DNA from: Amycolatopsis sp.
GTDB lineage: Bacteria; Actinomycetota; Actinomycetes; Mycobacteriales; Pseudonocardiaceae
DNA length: 64,000 bases
NCBI RefSeq assembly: GCF_025464955.1
Contig: NZ_JAODNM010000124.1
Location: 62,001 to 126,000, forward strand
Reading direction: 5' to 3'
A model generated the notes under the pieces. That model searched no databases and had not been told where the DNA came from. It saw nothing but the letters and a program-made list of their open reading frames with translations. Position numbers and translations under genes: made by a program. Shown piece by piece: positions 35,813 to 43,853 of the stretch. Each line of letters opens with the position of its first letter. Position 1 is the stretch's first letter.

Positions 35813-37228
35813 ATGGCTACCGCCAAGAAGCACAAGACCCGCATCGAAGCCAAGTGCGCCCTGTGGCTCGCCCGCCACCCCGCCGCACTCGCCGCCCCCG
35901 CCGCGATCAGCACCAGCGTCCTCGAGCTGGGCGCGGTCACCACCGGAGGAATCGCCGCCGGGGTCGTCGCGACCGGCCTGGGCTGGTACCGGGCACACCC
36001 GGCCTCCTTCACCACCCACGCCGCCCCGCGCATTCGCTCGGCCCGCCGCCGCTGGACTCGCTACCACGGCCGCCCGTGGCGCACCACGCTCGACGCCTGC
36101 AACCTGGTCACCGAGGACCGCCGGACCGGGGAACTCCACGTCCCCCGGATCGTGAAGCTCTCCTCCCCCACCCCGTCGATCGACGTCGTGCGGGTGCGGC
36201 TGTGCAAGGGGCAGTCGCTGCGGACCTTCCAGGACGTCCAGGAGGAGCTGGCGTCCGCGTTGGGGGCCGACGTCCTCGGGATCGTGAAGACCAGCCCGCG
36301 GCTGCTCACGCTGACCCTGGTGCACGGCAACCCGTTCGACGACATCGTCCCGCCGGCCGAAATCCCCGACGAGGCCGATGACGTGGACCTCACCGCGTTG
36401 GAGCTGGGGGACACCGAGTACGGGCAGTCCTGGACCGAACCGCTGATCGGCCAGCATTGGCTGATCGCCGGGGCCACCGGCTCGGGTAAGGGGTCGCTGC
36501 TGTGGAACCCGCTGCGCGCGATGGGGCCGATGATTCGCGACCAGCTGGTCAAGGTCTGGATGATCGATCCCAAGGGCGGGATGGAAACCGAGCTCGGCCG
36601 ACCGCTGTTCCACCGCTACGCCACCTCGGCCGATGAGCCGGTGGAGGACGAGGACGGCGACGACCAGGACCCCATGCTGGCGCTGCTGGTCGAGTTCCGC
36701 GACGAGATGAAGGCCCGGCAGGAAGTCCTCCGGGACCGCAAGCAGCGCAAGTTCACCGTGGCACCGGACACCCCGTTCCACGTCCTGATGATCGACGAAC
36801 TGGCCATGCTCACCGCGCTGGGTGGCAGCCGCGCCACGGTCACCGCCGTGAACAAGATCCTCGCCGAGATCCTCACCCAGGGCCGGGCCGCCGGATTCGC
36901 CGTCATCGCCTACGTCCAGGAACCCACCAAGGACATCGTCCCGGTCCGTGACCTGTTCACCCGCCGCATCGCGCTACGGCTCGGGTCCAGTGGTTACGTC
37001 GACATCGTCCTTGGCGACGACGCCCGGCTCCGCGGTGCCCTCGCCGACGAGATCCCCGAGACCGACCACGAAGGCATCGGCTACCGCACCTCGGAGAAGT
37101 CCCGCAACCCCATCCGGGTCCGGGCCGGTCACACCACCGACGACGACATCACCGAACTCGTCCGGCAGTGCACACCGCACCAGGTTCCCGACGACGGCTC
37201 GAACGTTTACGCCATCCACGCCGCCTGA
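35813..37228 (+). CDS. traSA: FtsK/SpoIIIE-type DNA translocase, TraSA-like
   Basis: 471 residues from ATG 35813 with AGGGAG upstream. A hydrophobic segment near residues 25-60 (LAAPAAISTSVLELGAVTTG) anchors it. The motor domain has Walker A LIAGATGSGKGS near residue 220, VWMIDPKGGME, Walker B FHVLMIDELAMLTALGG and FAVIAYVQEPTKDIVPVRD. In pSAM2, TraSA alone moves double-stranded DNA between mycelia. It is shorter than the element-1 translocase and clearly a different branch. The symbol is given by family and synteny. Confidence 0.9.
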   Translation: MATAKKHKTRIEAKCALWLARHPAALAAPAAISTSVLELGAVTTGGIAAGVVATGLGWYRAHPASFTTHAAPRIRSARRRWTRYHGRPWRTTLDACNLVTEDRRTGELHVPRIVKLSSPTPSIDVVRVRLCKGQSLRTFQDVQEELASALGADVLGIVKTSPRLLTLTLVHGNPFDDIVPPAEIPDEADDVDLTALELGDTEYGQSWTEPLIGQHWLIAGATGSGKGSLLWNPLRAMGPMIRDQLVKVWMIDPKGGMETELGRPLFHRYATSADEPVEDEDGDDQDPMLALLVEFRDEMKARQEVLRDRKQRKFTVAPDTPFHVLMIDELAMLTALGGSRATVTAVNKILAEILTQGRAAGFAVIAYVQEPTKDIVPVRDLFTRRIALRLGSSGYVDIVLGDDARLRGALADEIPETDHEGIGYRTSEKSRNPIRVRAGHTTDDDITELVRQCTPHQVPDDGSNVYAIHAA

Positions 37229-37250
37229 TCCGTCCGGAAAGGACACCACG

Positions 37251-37673
37251 ATGACGACCGCCGTTGCTCCGCTGGGCAGTATCGCCAAGCTCGCCACCCT
37301 CGCCGCTCGGCTGGTTCGGGATACCCCCGCACCCGAACCAGCCAGCGTGACCCTGTACCCGGAGTCCTTCAGCATCAGCGTCCAGCCAGCCCACACCTAC
37401 GACCCCGTGGCCACGATCGGCGCCTTGCTGATCTGGACACATCGGCTCACCCGGCTGCATGCGGACTGGTGGCACACCGCGACCGGGGACCTGCACATCA
37501 CGGTCGTCGGCAGGGGGCCGTGCGGGACTCGCGTCCACGTGTACAGCTCGTTCGCCTACCGCCTCGCCCGCCCGCATGTCCTGCTCCACAAAGGAGACAC
37601 CGAGTCGGTGACCCCGGACGAGCTGTACCGCCTCGCCGTCGAACTGCGCACCGAGAAAGGCCACACCTCATGA
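37251..37673 (+). CDS. Hypothetical protein behind TraSA
   Basis: 140 residues from ATG 37251 with GGAAAGGA upstream. It appears alpha/beta (ASVTLYPESFSISVQPAHTY, GALLIWTHRLTRLHADWWHT, LHITVVGRGPCGTRVHVYSS). Its stop overlaps the next start as ATGA. Similar genes follow traSA-like genes in other AICEs, but no function is known to me. Confidence 0.65.
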   Translation: MTTAVAPLGSIAKLATLAARLVRDTPAPEPASVTLYPESFSISVQPAHTYDPVATIGALLIWTHRLTRLHADWWHTATGDLHITVVGRGPCGTRVHVYSSFAYRLARPHVLLHKGDTESVTPDELYRLAVELRTEKGHTS

Positions 37674-37900
37674 TCACGCTCAAATTCCTCGCGACCTGGC
37701 TCAAGATCATCGGCTTCACCGCCCTCGCGCTCCTCGCCGAAGGGGTGTTCGTGCACAGCGTCGGCTGGTTCGTCGCACTGGCAGCGGTGACCGCCCTCGT
37801 CTTCGCCGGTCTCACCGTCGCGCTGTGGCGGGAATGGCGCTCGGTGCGCAACGGCTCCGGTGCCTACACCTACCAACTCATCCACTACCTGCGCGACTGA
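37670..37900 (+). CDS. Two-pass membrane protein (Spd-like)
   Basis: 76 residues from ATG 37670. Two hydrophobic helices (LKIIGFTALALLAEGVFV and WFVALAAVTALVFAGLTVAL) precede a charged tail. Size and position between the TraSA and DUF2637 genes suggest a spread helper; this is inference. Confidence 0.65.
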   Translation: MITLKFLATWLKIIGFTALALLAEGVFVHSVGWFVALAAVTALVFAGLTVALWREWRSVRNGSGAYTYQLIHYLRD

Positions 37901-37917
37901 CCAGGAAGGACAGTCCC

Positions 37918-38223
37918 ATGACCATCGCCGACCAGGTCCCCGCCGCTGAATCCGAGGTGTGGCACTCAGCGGTGTCCACGCTCGAAGACGGCCTCGCGAT
38001 CTACCCGCTCCGCTCGCTCGACGGGGTCCGGTTCTGCGGGGCGACGGTGTCCAACACCGCCGTGTCCGGCACCGCGACCGACGTCCTTCTCCGGGTCACG
38101 GAGAGTCCTCGCGGGACCGGCACGGCCTGGGAGATCTCGATGCCACCGGAGTTCGCCCGCTACCTCGCCGCCCTACTCGACGCCCACGCCCGCTACATCC
38201 AATCCGCCCCCACCCGCGACTAG
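37918..38223 (+). CDS. Hypothetical AICE protein
   Basis: 101 residues from ATG 37918 with AGGAAGGA upstream. It looks beta-rich (IYPLRSLDGVRFCGATVSNT, TDVLLRVTESPRGTGTAWEI) with a C-terminal helix (PPEFARYLAALLDAHARYIQ). Family unknown. Confidence 0.6.
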   Translation: MTIADQVPAAESEVWHSAVSTLEDGLAIYPLRSLDGVRFCGATVSNTAVSGTATDVLLRVTESPRGTGTAWEISMPPEFARYLAALLDAHARYIQSAPTRD

Positions 38224-38237
38224 GAAGGAGCGACACC

Positions 38238-38921
38238 GTGTCCACACAGGACCCCGCACCCAGCACCGCCGACCGGCTCGTCACCGCCGTCCGCGTCCTC
38301 GTCACCATGGTCCTCGGGGGCATCGGTGCCGCCGCCGGATTCACCCACACCCACGACTGGGCCGCCCACCACGGCCAAACCGGGTGGCTCGCCTGGGCCG
38401 ACGCCATCGTCATCGAAGGCATCGCCATCGTCGCCGGATTCGAGGTCCAGCACGATCACCGCACCGGGGCCACCGGCAAAGTCACCTTCCCGCTGCTCGT
38501 CCTCGTCGCCGGGTTCGGCGTCCAGATGGCCGCACAGGTCGCGCTGGCCGAACCCACGCCCGCCGGGTGGCTGGTCGCCGCGATGCCCGCACTCGGGTTC
38601 CTCGTCGTCGTGAAACTCCTCATGCGACGCACCCCGGAGGCCGAATCAGCGGCCCCGCGCTCGCCCGCCGCCCCGGTCCCGCCGCCGGCCGAATCAGCCC
38701 CGGCGCTCAACGGGCGGCGACCGGCACCCTCCTCGGTCCTGTCGAAGCTCCCGGCGGGGATCCGCAAGACCATCACCGCGGCCACCGAGGACGCCCACAC
38801 CGCCGGACGCCAGGTCACCCCCGACGACCTCACCGCCCGGGTCACCCTGCCCGACGCCATGGTCACCGCCCTGGTCACCGAACTGAACACCGCGGTCAAC
38901 CACCACCCCGCGACCGCCTGA
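38238..38921 (+). CDS. DUF2637-type spread membrane protein
   Basis: 227 residues from GTG 38238 with AGGAAGGAG upstream. Four hydrophobic segments occupy the first 135 residues (VLVTMVLGGIGAAAGFTHTH, WADAIVIEGIAIVAGFEV, FPLLVLVAGFGVQMAAQVAL, GWLVAAMPALGFLVVVKLL). The C-terminus is Pro-rich and then winged-helix-like (SSVLSKLPAGIRKTITAATE). Domain order is reversed relative to the element-1 protein, whose soluble part is N-terminal. The likely role is plasmid spread. Confidence 0.75.
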   Translation: MSTQDPAPSTADRLVTAVRVLVTMVLGGIGAAAGFTHTHDWAAHHGQTGWLAWADAIVIEGIAIVAGFEVQHDHRTGATGKVTFPLLVLVAGFGVQMAAQVALAEPTPAGWLVAAMPALGFLVVVKLLMRRTPEAESAAPRSPAAPVPPPAESAPALNGRRPAPSSVLSKLPAGIRKTITAATEDAHTAGRQVTPDDLTARVTLPDAMVTALVTELNTAVNHHPATA

Positions 38922-38946
38922 CAGACACCCCCAGCACAACCGCACC

Positions 38947-38980
38947 GAAGGCGGGCCAACGAACACCGTGGCCCGCCTTC
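38947..38980 (+). terminator. Hairpin between DUF2637 and rep genes
   Basis: GAAGGCGGGCCA / TGGCCCGCCTTC is a 12-bp perfect stem with a 10-base loop, 25 bp before the rep ATG. No T-run follows on the plus strand. It may be a terminator, an attenuator controlling rep, or part of the rolling-circle origin. Confidence 0.6.
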
Positions 38981-39004
38981 GCCGTGCCTGCACCAAGGAG
39001 AGCC

Positions 39005-40363
39005 ATGACCACCGAGAACACCGGGGCCGCACTGGCTACCCGCATCACCGAGCACCTCACCCGCCCCAACATCCGCGCGGTCCGGGCACGCGCCGAGAAC
39101 ACCGGGGGCTGCCTGCAGCCGGTCCACCTCTCCGGGTACCGCACCCTCACCGACGCCGCCACCGGCCGGACCCTCAACCACCACGCCGGGGTCGTCTACA
39201 CCGCCTGCGGCAACCGCCGCGAGTCCGTGTGCCCCGCCTGCTCCGACCGCTACGCCGCCGACGCCTTCCACCTCATCCGTTGTGGCATGTCCGGAGGCAA
39301 GACCATCCCCGACGACGTCGCCGACAAGCCCCGCCTGTTCGTCACCCTCACCGCCCCCGGCTTCGGCGCGGTCCACGGCCGCCGCACCACCCGCACCGGC
39401 AAACGCATCCCCTGTGCCTGCGGTGAGTACCACCACGATGCCGACCCCCGCGTCGGTACCGCGATCGACCAGGACGCCTACGACTACCGCGGAGCGGTGC
39501 TGTGGCAGGGCCACTCCGGGGAGCTGTGGCACCGGTTCACCATCCGGCTCCGCCGCGAACTCGCCACCGCCGCCGGGCTCCGGGTCGCAGACTTCCCCCA
39601 GCACGCCCGGCTGTCCTACGCCAAGGTCGCCGAATACCAGAAACGCGGCCTCATCCACTTCCACGCCGTCATCCGCCTGGACGGCCCTGAGGGTGCCGCC
39701 GATCCGGCCCCGGACTGGGCCACCCCCGACCTCATCGATCACGCCGTGCGGGCCGCCGTGGCGACCACCACGGTCACCCGCACGCTCACCATCGACGGGG
39801 CCGCCGCCGACCACGTGTTCACCTGGGGGAACCAGGTCGACATCCGCGCCATCCGGCCCGCACACGCCGCCGCGATCGAGGACGATGCCGGGCGAATCAG
39901 CGACCGCGCGCTGGCTGGGTACATCGCCAAGTACGCCACCAAGGGCACCTCGACCAGCGAGGTCGCCGACCGGCCCATCCGGTCCGAACGCGCGATCGAC
40001 GACCTCGCCATCCACCCGCACCACCGGCGGATGGTCGCCGCTGCCTGGGACCTCGGAGGCAATGAGGGCCTGGGCTACCTGCGCAAATGGGCGCACATGC
40101 TCGGGTTCCGCGGCCACTTCCTCACCAAGTCGCTGCGCTACTCCATCACCTTCAGCACCATCCGCGGCGAACGCCGCACCCATCAGCACCTCGCCGCCCT
40201 CGACGCCGCCGGGATCGACCCCGGTGCGGTGCTGGTCGTCAATCACTGGAAGCACACCGGCAACGGCTACCGCACCGAGTCCGAACGCGACATAGCCGCC
40301 GCGATCTACGAAGGAAAACGCAATCACCGTAAGGAAAAAATCGCAAAGGAGCACACCTCATGA
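39005..40363 (+). CDS. repSA: RepSA-type rolling-circle replication initiator
   Basis: 452 residues from ATG 39005. The N-terminus has paired cysteines (YTACGNRRESVCPACSDRYA) typical of actinomycete Rep proteins. The HUH metal motif is in GLIHFHAVIRLDG near residue 225, and the catalytic tyrosine region reads LAGYIAKYATKGT. This protein nicks the double-strand origin and starts rolling-circle replication of the excised element. Its stop overlaps the xis start as ATGA, matching the repSA-xis-int order of pSAM2. Confidence 0.92.
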   Translation: MTTENTGAALATRITEHLTRPNIRAVRARAENTGGCLQPVHLSGYRTLTDAATGRTLNHHAGVVYTACGNRRESVCPACSDRYAADAFHLIRCGMSGGKTIPDDVADKPRLFVTLTAPGFGAVHGRRTTRTGKRIPCACGEYHHDADPRVGTAIDQDAYDYRGAVLWQGHSGELWHRFTIRLRRELATAAGLRVADFPQHARLSYAKVAEYQKRGLIHFHAVIRLDGPEGAADPAPDWATPDLIDHAVRAAVATTTVTRTLTIDGAAADHVFTWGNQVDIRAIRPAHAAAIEDDAGRISDRALAGYIAKYATKGTSTSEVADRPIRSERAIDDLAIHPHHRRMVAAAWDLGGNEGLGYLRKWAHMLGFRGHFLTKSLRYSITFSTIRGERRTHQHLAALDAAGIDPGAVLVVNHWKHTGNGYRTESERDIAAAIYEGKRNHRKEKIAKEHTS

Positions 40364-40536
40364 GCCCCAAATTGCTTACCGTCACCGACCTGTCCGACCA
40401 CCTCGGAGTACCCGTCAACACGCTGTACCGCTGGCGCACCAATGGCTACGGCCCCGCCGGACGCCGCATCGGCAAGCACGTCCGGTACCGCCCCGAAGAC
40501 GTCGACGCCTGGGTAGAACAGCAAGGGGGTGCCTGA
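40360..40536 (+). CDS. xis: Excisionase, MerR/Xis-type helix-turn-helix
   Basis: 58 residues from ATG 40360. LLTVTDLSDHLGVPVNTLYR then GPAGRRIGKHVRYRPEDVDA is the standard HTH_17 excisionase fold. Its TGA shares a base with the int ATG (TGATG), so rep, xis and int are translated together. It binds near attP and drives excision with the integrase. Confidence 0.9.
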   Translation: MSPKLLTVTDLSDHLGVPVNTLYRWRTNGYGPAGRRIGKHVRYRPEDVDAWVEQQGGA

Positions 40537-41717
40537 TGGGCAGGCTTCGACTCCCGCTCGGCACGGCCGGTGAAATCACGACGAAGCAGATCGGGGCATC
40601 GTGGTCGGCGAGGTGTCTGTTCCGGCACACGAACGGGACCTACGTCGACATCCGGAGACGGGCGAAGACGAAGGAGGCAGCCAAGGAGAAGATCCGCAAC
40701 GCGATCAAGGGCCTGGTCATGCGCAGTCCGGGTGCTGGGCTGACTCCGTACAGCCTGTTCAAGGAGGTCGCTGCTGCCTGGCTCGCCGAATACCGAGCCG
40801 ATGCCGAAAACGGGATCTTCTCCTTCACTTCGGTGGACAGTCACACCGACAACCTGCGCAACCACGTCCTACCCGTCCTGGGTGAGCTGACGATCATCGA
40901 GACGGGACCGCCGGTGATCAACGCTCTGTGCCAGACGAAGCTGAAGGCGCACAGTCTGAGCCTCGCCAAGCAGATCAAGGCGGTGATCGGCAACGTGATG
41001 ACCTTCGCCGTCCAAGCCGGACTGATCCTGACCAATCCGGTTAGGGAGATCGCCCCGCTCAGCGAACGCCGTGCCAAGGTGAAAAAGGCCGCTCCTCGCT
41101 CGTTGAGCAGGGTCGACCTACTCGACTTCCTGGCCAAGCTGGACGCCGACGAGGCAGCCAATGTCGCGGACCTGCCGGACCTGGTTCGGGGCTTCATCGC
41201 AACCGGCGAGCGTCGGGGCGAGATGATCGGGGCCGACTGGCCAGACTTCGACGAAAAGGCCGCTGTGCTGAACGTGTCGGGCGGCATCATCCAAGCCCGG
41301 GGCAAGGGCACAGTGCGGAACAAGGGGAAGACCGACAACGCGGTGCGCCCGATCGCGCTGCCGGACTGGTACGTGACCATGCTGGTCGAACGGCGCGAGC
41401 GGCTGGGGCTCGCTGACCCAACCGGGCCGATCTACCCGAACAGCCGGGGTGGGTACCTCAACTTCCAGAACCTCACCAACCGGCACTGGCTGCCGTTCCG
41501 GCGACGGGCTGGCTACGAGTGGGTGACCTTCAAGACGCTCCGCAAGACGGTCGCCACCCTGCTCGACGACGCCGGGCTGACAGCACGCCAGATCGCCGAC
41601 GTGCTGGGTCACGCACACCCGTCCATGACTTTGGATGTCTACATGGGGCGTGGTCAGCAATCTCGAGCCAGCGCCGATGCGCTCGACACACTGCGCCTCG
41701 GCAAAAACGGCAATTAA
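40536..41717 (+). CDS. int: Tyrosine integrase of AICE 2
   Basis: 393 residues from ATG 40536. A core-binding domain (SLFKEVAAAWLAEYRADAEN) precedes the catalytic domain. Catalytic positions: Arg in ATGERRGEMIGADW, Lys-x-x-Arg in TFKTLRKTVATLL (Lys where many integrases have His), His in VLGHAHPSMTLDVYMGR, and the tyrosine in DVYM. It ends 112 bp before the tRNA-Arg 3' end. Sequence identity to the element-1 integrase is low by eye, yet both use the same tRNA gene. Confidence 0.94.
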   Translation: MGRLRLPLGTAGEITTKQIGASWSARCLFRHTNGTYVDIRRRAKTKEAAKEKIRNAIKGLVMRSPGAGLTPYSLFKEVAAAWLAEYRADAENGIFSFTSVDSHTDNLRNHVLPVLGELTIIETGPPVINALCQTKLKAHSLSLAKQIKAVIGNVMTFAVQAGLILTNPVREIAPLSERRAKVKKAAPRSLSRVDLLDFLAKLDADEAANVADLPDLVRGFIATGERRGEMIGADWPDFDEKAAVLNVSGGIIQARGKGTVRNKGKTDNAVRPIALPDWYVTMLVERRERLGLADPTGPIYPNSRGGYLNFQNLTNRHWLPFRRRAGYEWVTFKTLRKTVATLLDDAGLTARQIADVLGHAHPSMTLDVYMGRGQQSRASADALDTLRLGKNGN

Positions 41718-41728
41718 CTGGCAACAGG
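41709..41728 (+). other. Candidate integrase arm-type site, right end of AICE 2
   Basis: GGCAATTAACTGGCAACAGG spans the integrase stop codon and matches the left-end copy (30910-30929) at 18 of 20 bases, same orientation. A partial copy (CTGGCAACAGGCC) also occurs at 19891, outside element 1. Confidence 0.5.
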
Positions 41729-41772
41729 CCCACACCCGGCCCGGCTGGCCAACCTACCCCGGACATAAGAAG

Positions 41773-41800
41773 AGAGCCCCCCTGCAGGCAGGGGGGCTCT
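41773..41800 (-). terminator. tRNA-Arg terminator hairpin
   Basis: AGAGCCCCCCTGC / GCAGGGGGGCTCT, a 13-bp perfect stem, lies 28 bp beyond the tRNA 3' end on its strand and is followed by CTTCTT. It is identical to 19946-19973. Confidence 0.85.
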
Positions 41801-41812
41801 TTCCGTACTGAT

Positions 41813-41870
41813 CTGTCTCAACCGTGCGTGCGCCCGAAGGGATTCGAACCCCTGACCTTCTGATCCGTAG
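41813..41870. other. attR: copy C of the att core inside intact tRNA-Arg
   Basis: The 55-bp core 41813-41867 equals copies A and B; with copy A the identity continues three bases to 41870. Here it is continuous with the tRNA 5' half, so the gene is functional. Divergence between copies starts in the anticodon loop, which places the likely strand exchange there. Confidence 0.92.
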
Positions 41871-41902
41871 TCAGATGCTCTATCCAACTGAGCTACGAGC
41901 GC
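41829..41902 (-). tRNA. tRNA-Arg(ACG)
   Basis: 74 nt without encoded CCA, read from 41902. Acceptor GCGCTCG pairs with CGGGCGC, then discriminator A. D-loop AGCTCAGTTGGATAGAGC, anticodon loop CTACGGA with anticodon ACG, T-loop GGTTCGAATCC. It is the integration target of both AICEs. Confidence 0.97.
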
Positions 41903-41946
41903 GTGTTCAGTTGTTCTAACCTAGCACTCGCCTGAACGAGCACCAG

Positions 41947-42036
41947 CGGAGGCTCCGGGATTTGAACCCGGGAGGGGGGGTTACCCCCAACCGCATTAGC
42001 AGTGCGGCGCCATAGACCAGACTAGGCGAAGCCTCC
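41947..42036 (-). tRNA. tRNA-Ser(GCT)
   Basis: 90 nt, class II, without encoded CCA, read from 42036. Acceptor GGAGGCT pairs with AGCCTCC; anticodon loop CTGCTAA gives GCT. A long variable arm (GGGGGTAACCCCCC) and T-loop GGTTCAAATCC follow. It lies 44 bp upstream of tRNA-Arg on the same strand. Confidence 0.97.
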
Positions 42037-42104
42037 CCGGAGTAACGACCACTGCCGAGCAAGCGTACACAAAGCGCGTCAGGCCCCGCAAAGCACCCCC
42101 ACCC

Positions 42105-43814
42105 TCATCGCCGCAGCATCCTGAGCAGCCACGGAGAGCGTCCGCCGAGGCCTTCGGCTTCGAACGTGGCGAAGCCGACGCGCGGGAGTTCGCGGATGCC
42201 CGGGTAGACCAGGTACCGGGGGACCCAGCGGGGCTGGAACTTGGCGTTGAAGCGGTACAGGCTCTCGATCTGGATCCAGCGGGACGCGAGGCGCAGGATT
42301 TTCGCCGCCGTCCTGGCGACCGGGCCGGCGCCGATGCGGTGGCCTTGTTCCATCAGCGCACGGAAAGCGGCGAAGTTGAGCGAGACGTGCTGGATCTCCT
42401 GGTCGCGGCAGGCGATCAGCAGCTCGGAGATCATCAGCTCGTTGATGCCGTTGTCGGCCGCGCGGTCCCGGCGCATGACGTCCATGGACAGCCCGTCCGG
42501 GCCCCACGGGACGAACTGCAGCACCCCGCGCACCCGCCCGTCCTGCTCGGCGGTGACCAGCACGGACCCCGGGTCGCCCATGCGGCCCAGCGCCATCGAG
42601 AACCCGCGCTCGGTGTCGGTGCCGCGCCAGTTCGCGGCCAGCTGCACCAGTTCGGCGAGCTCGGCGCGGGTGAGCTCCTCGGCCTTGCGCACGAGGACCT
42701 TGTAGCCGGCCCGCTTGGTCCGGGAGACGGCCTGCCGGACGCCGCGCATGATCCGCCCGTCGAGGGTGAACCCGTCGACGTCGACGATCGCCTCGTCGCC
42801 GATCTCCAGCACTTCGAGGCCGAACCGGGCCCACACCGTCGCGCCCAGCTCGGAGCAGCCCATCACCGCGGGGATCCAGCCGTGCCGCCGGCAGACCTCG
42901 AGGTACTCCTCGATCGCACCCGGCCACGCCTCGTCGTCGCCCAGCGGGTCCGCCGAGCACAGCGCGACCCCGGCGATCACCCGGTAGGTCAGCGCGGCTT
43001 TGCCGGACTTCGAGAACACCGCGAACTTGTCCTTGCGCAGCGCGAAATAACCGAGCGAGTCCCGCTGGCCGTGCTCGTCGATCAGGACGCGCAGCCTGTC
43101 CAGCTCCACTTTGGACAACTCCGGGTGCGGCTCGGCGGAGCGCAGCAGGAAGTACGCCGCGAGCAGGGTCGCCCCGATGCTGAACAGGAGCCCGATGGTC
43201 GCGGTCAGGTCCTCCAGCCACATGCCGTGGAACTCGGCAGGCCCGCTGACCCCGACCAGCGCCAGCGAAGACTCCGACACCCGGTCGGGCACCGACATCG
43301 GGGTCAGCACCTTGGCCGACGACACCGACAGCAGGATGAAGTTGATCCCGAACCCGGCTACCAAAAGCTGGACGAACACGCCTATGGCCCGCCAGCGGCC
43401 GGTGACCGGGTCGGGCAGCGCGACGAACCGGTGCCGGGTCGCGATCAGCGCCACCAGCAGCACCACCGACACCACCCCGGCGCTGCGGCCGTGCTGCACC
43501 CCGAGGTGCGACACCGCGAGCAGCACGGTCGCCCCGACCGCCAGCTGCCACGCGCGCTTCTTCCGCCTCCGCAGCCCGGAGGCGAGCAGCACCAGCAGCA
43601 CGCCGGTGACCAGCACCACCGCCGTCGCGGCGACGGTCGCCTCCTGCGGCAGCCCGAGCCACGCCGACATCTGGCCGCGCAGGTTCCGGCGCCCGGCCGG
43701 AATCAGCGCCGAAACGATCGCCATCAAGCCGGCCAGCCTGGTCACCCAGGTGACCATCGTCACCGACGTCGCGCCGGCGACCTCCCACTTGGTGTGTACG
43801 CCAGCACTTGTCAC
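42105..43814 (-). CDS. Phosphatidylglycerol lysyltransferase-domain membrane protein (MprF/LysX N-terminal type)
   Basis: 569 residues from GTG 43814. The N-terminal about 240 residues hold six to seven hydrophobic segments (ATVAATAVVLVTGVLLVLLA, VVSVVLLVALIATRH, AIGVFVQLLVAGFGINFILL, ATIGLLFSIGATLLAAYFLL). The C-terminal about 320 residues form the GNAT-like DUF2156 aminoacyl-transfer domain (DSLGYFALRKDKFAVFSKSG, LEIGDEAIVDVDGFTLDGR, GVLQFVPWGPDGLSMDVMRR). The family moves lysine or another amino acid from tRNA onto phosphatidylglycerol. The LysRS domain found in LysX is absent. The amino acid used is unknown. Confidence 0.88.
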   Translation of the reverse strand: MTSAGVHTKWEVAGATSVTMVTWVTRLAGLMAIVSALIPAGRRNLRGQMSAWLGLPQEATVAATAVVLVTGVLLVLLASGLRRRKKRAWQLAVGATVLLAVSHLGVQHGRSAGVVSVVLLVALIATRHRFVALPDPVTGRWRAIGVFVQLLVAGFGINFILLSVSSAKVLTPMSVPDRVSESSLALVGVSGPAEFHGMWLEDLTATIGLLFSIGATLLAAYFLLRSAEPHPELSKVELDRLRVLIDEHGQRDSLGYFALRKDKFAVFSKSGKAALTYRVIAGVALCSADPLGDDEAWPGAIEEYLEVCRRHGWIPAVMGCSELGATVWARFGLEVLEIGDEAIVDVDGFTLDGRIMRGVRQAVSRTKRAGYKVLVRKAEELTRAELAELVQLAANWRGTDTERGFSMALGRMGDPGSVLVTAEQDGRVRGVLQFVPWGPDGLSMDVMRRDRAADNGINELMISELLIACRDQEIQHVSLNFAAFRALMEQGHRIGAGPVARTAAKILRLASRWIQIESLYRFNAKFQPRWVPRYLVYPGIRELPRVGFATFEAEGLGGRSPWLLRMLRR

Positions 43815-43853
43815 GTCAAAACCAACAAGATCGCTCGCCCCATGCTTCCCCCC

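Larger units (their letters stand above)
30738..41870 (+). mobile_element. AICE 2, pSAM2-like, integrated at tRNA-Arg(ACG)
   Basis: An 11.1-kb element bounded by att copies B and C. Gene order and content match the pSAM2 family: a Nudix gene (Pif-like) divergent from a GntR repressor (KorSA-like), small genes, FtsK-like TraSA, a DUF2637 spread protein, RepSA-type initiator, Xis and Int, with the integrase next to the intact tRNA. Copy C restores the tRNA 3' end. Element 2 therefore entered at or beside the tRNA occupied by element 1, or the reverse, giving a tandem array. Confidence 0.93.

Noticed and set aside
38384..39004. Long N-terminal extension of the RepSA-type gene
   Set aside because: The frame is open upstream but overlaps the DUF2637 gene in another frame; ATG 39005 begins the conserved protein.
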